Origin: JAVBKB01 sp031554275
GTDB lineage: Bacteria; Bacillota; Bacilli; JARBTR01
Length of the DNA: 51,878 bases
Assembly: GCA_031554275.1 (NCBI GenBank)
Contig: JAVBKB010000029.1
Location: 1 to 51,878 of the forward strand
Direction of reading: 5' to 3'
Of the stretch, positions 51,638 through 51,878 are shown piece after piece (within the stretch, counting starts at the first letter, position 1; every line of letters starts with the position of its first letter). Position numbers and translations under genes: made by a program. The notes below the pieces were generated by a model, which saw only the letters and a list, made by a program, of their open reading frames with translations, ran no database searches and was not told the origin of the DNA.

Positions 51638-51878
51638 CTTATGGAGAGTTTGATCCTGGCTCAGGACGAACGCTGGCGGCGTGCCTAATACATGCAAGTC
51701 GAGCGGGAATTGGTGCTTGCACCAATTCTAGCGGCGGACGGGTGAGTAACACGTGGGCAACCTGCCCTTAAGATTGGGATAACAACGGGAAACCGTTGCT
51801 AATACCGAATAGGAAATTGGTGAGCATTCACTAATTTGGAAAGTTGGCGCAAGCTAACACTTAAGGATGGGCCCGCGG
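51638..51878 (+). rRNA. rrs: 16S ribosomal RNA (5' part)
   Basis: The conserved start AGAGTTTGATCCTGGCTCAG is at 51645, which puts nucleotide 1 at about 51638. The segments GAACGCTGGCGGCGTGCC, TACATGCAAGTCGAGCGG, GGCGGACGGGTGAGTAACACG and CCTGCCCTTAAGATTGGGAT follow. The molecule continues beyond the right edge. The V1-V2 region (GGGAATTGGTGCTTGCACCA) fits Bacillales. It matches the rRNA operon position known beside ygzB/perR. Confidence 0.98.

Overview
The window comes from a low-GC, Gram-positive, endospore-forming member of the Bacillales. Three things point there. The gene order ygaC-ygaD ... ygaE-gsaB ... perR ... ygzB-16S rRNA matches the chromosomal neighbourhood of a Bacillus subtilis rRNA operon. 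There is a 50-residue gamma-type small acid-soluble spore protein at 46982-47134 (-). The partial 16S rRNA at the right edge is typical of Bacillales; I cannot assign the family from 241 bases, and it does not look like core Bacillus.

Left accessory part (1-24.3 kb): a truncated membrane-anchored gene at the edge; an orphan secreted DUF2712 protein; an AbrB/MazE-Doc toxin-antitoxin pair with tandem palindromes in its promoter region; a DUF2262 protein; a lipoprotein PQQ-type sugar dehydrogenase; a complete branched-chain amino acid (LIV) ABC transporter, with a 57-bp tandem repeat array between the binding protein and the permeases; a SipW-type secreted RCC1 propeller protein; two paralogous zinc-ribbon membrane proteins; an FNT channel-L-lactate dehydrogenase operon; two related extracytoplasmic proteins; a lactococcin-972-like bacteriocin operon (peptide, DUF1430 membrane protein, ABC ATPase, small membrane protein) that is visibly A+T-richer than its surroundings; and a YwaF-type membrane protein.

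Conserved part (24.5-36.9 kb): ygaC (nucleoside tri/diphosphatase), ygaD (ABC exporter), convergent ygaE-gsaB, then a cell-division and wall module (SftA DNA translocase, nicotinate phosphoribosyltransferase, MurC), an M29 aminopeptidase, and PerR.

Signalling/acyl-carrier operon (37.3-43.3 kb): a membrane receptor that fuses Cache, HAMP, PP2C phosphatase and RsbW-like kinase domains; a STAS antagonist; a CDF-like transporter with altered metal ligands; an acyl-adenylating ligase; an acyl carrier protein; and a GNAT-like protein. The first three pairs of genes are tightly packed. I do not recognise this combination as a described pathway, and it is the best candidate here for a new system.

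Right part (43.3-51.9 kb): ytpQ and ytpP, a NiaP-type niacin transporter with a small membrane protein, two very short genes (one a gamma-SASP), a MinJ-like PDZ membrane protein, an M20 carbamoylase/allantoate amidohydrolase, ygzB, and the rRNA promoter, leader and 16S start. NiaP and the nicotinate phosphoribosyltransferase together would give niacin salvage.

Dispersed through the intergenic regions are palindromic, MITE-like elements with ends ATCCTAATTGTC (three copies plus a fragment) and two other inverted-repeat elements with ends ATCCTGATT. No CRISPR array, tRNA gene or intact insertion sequence was seen.
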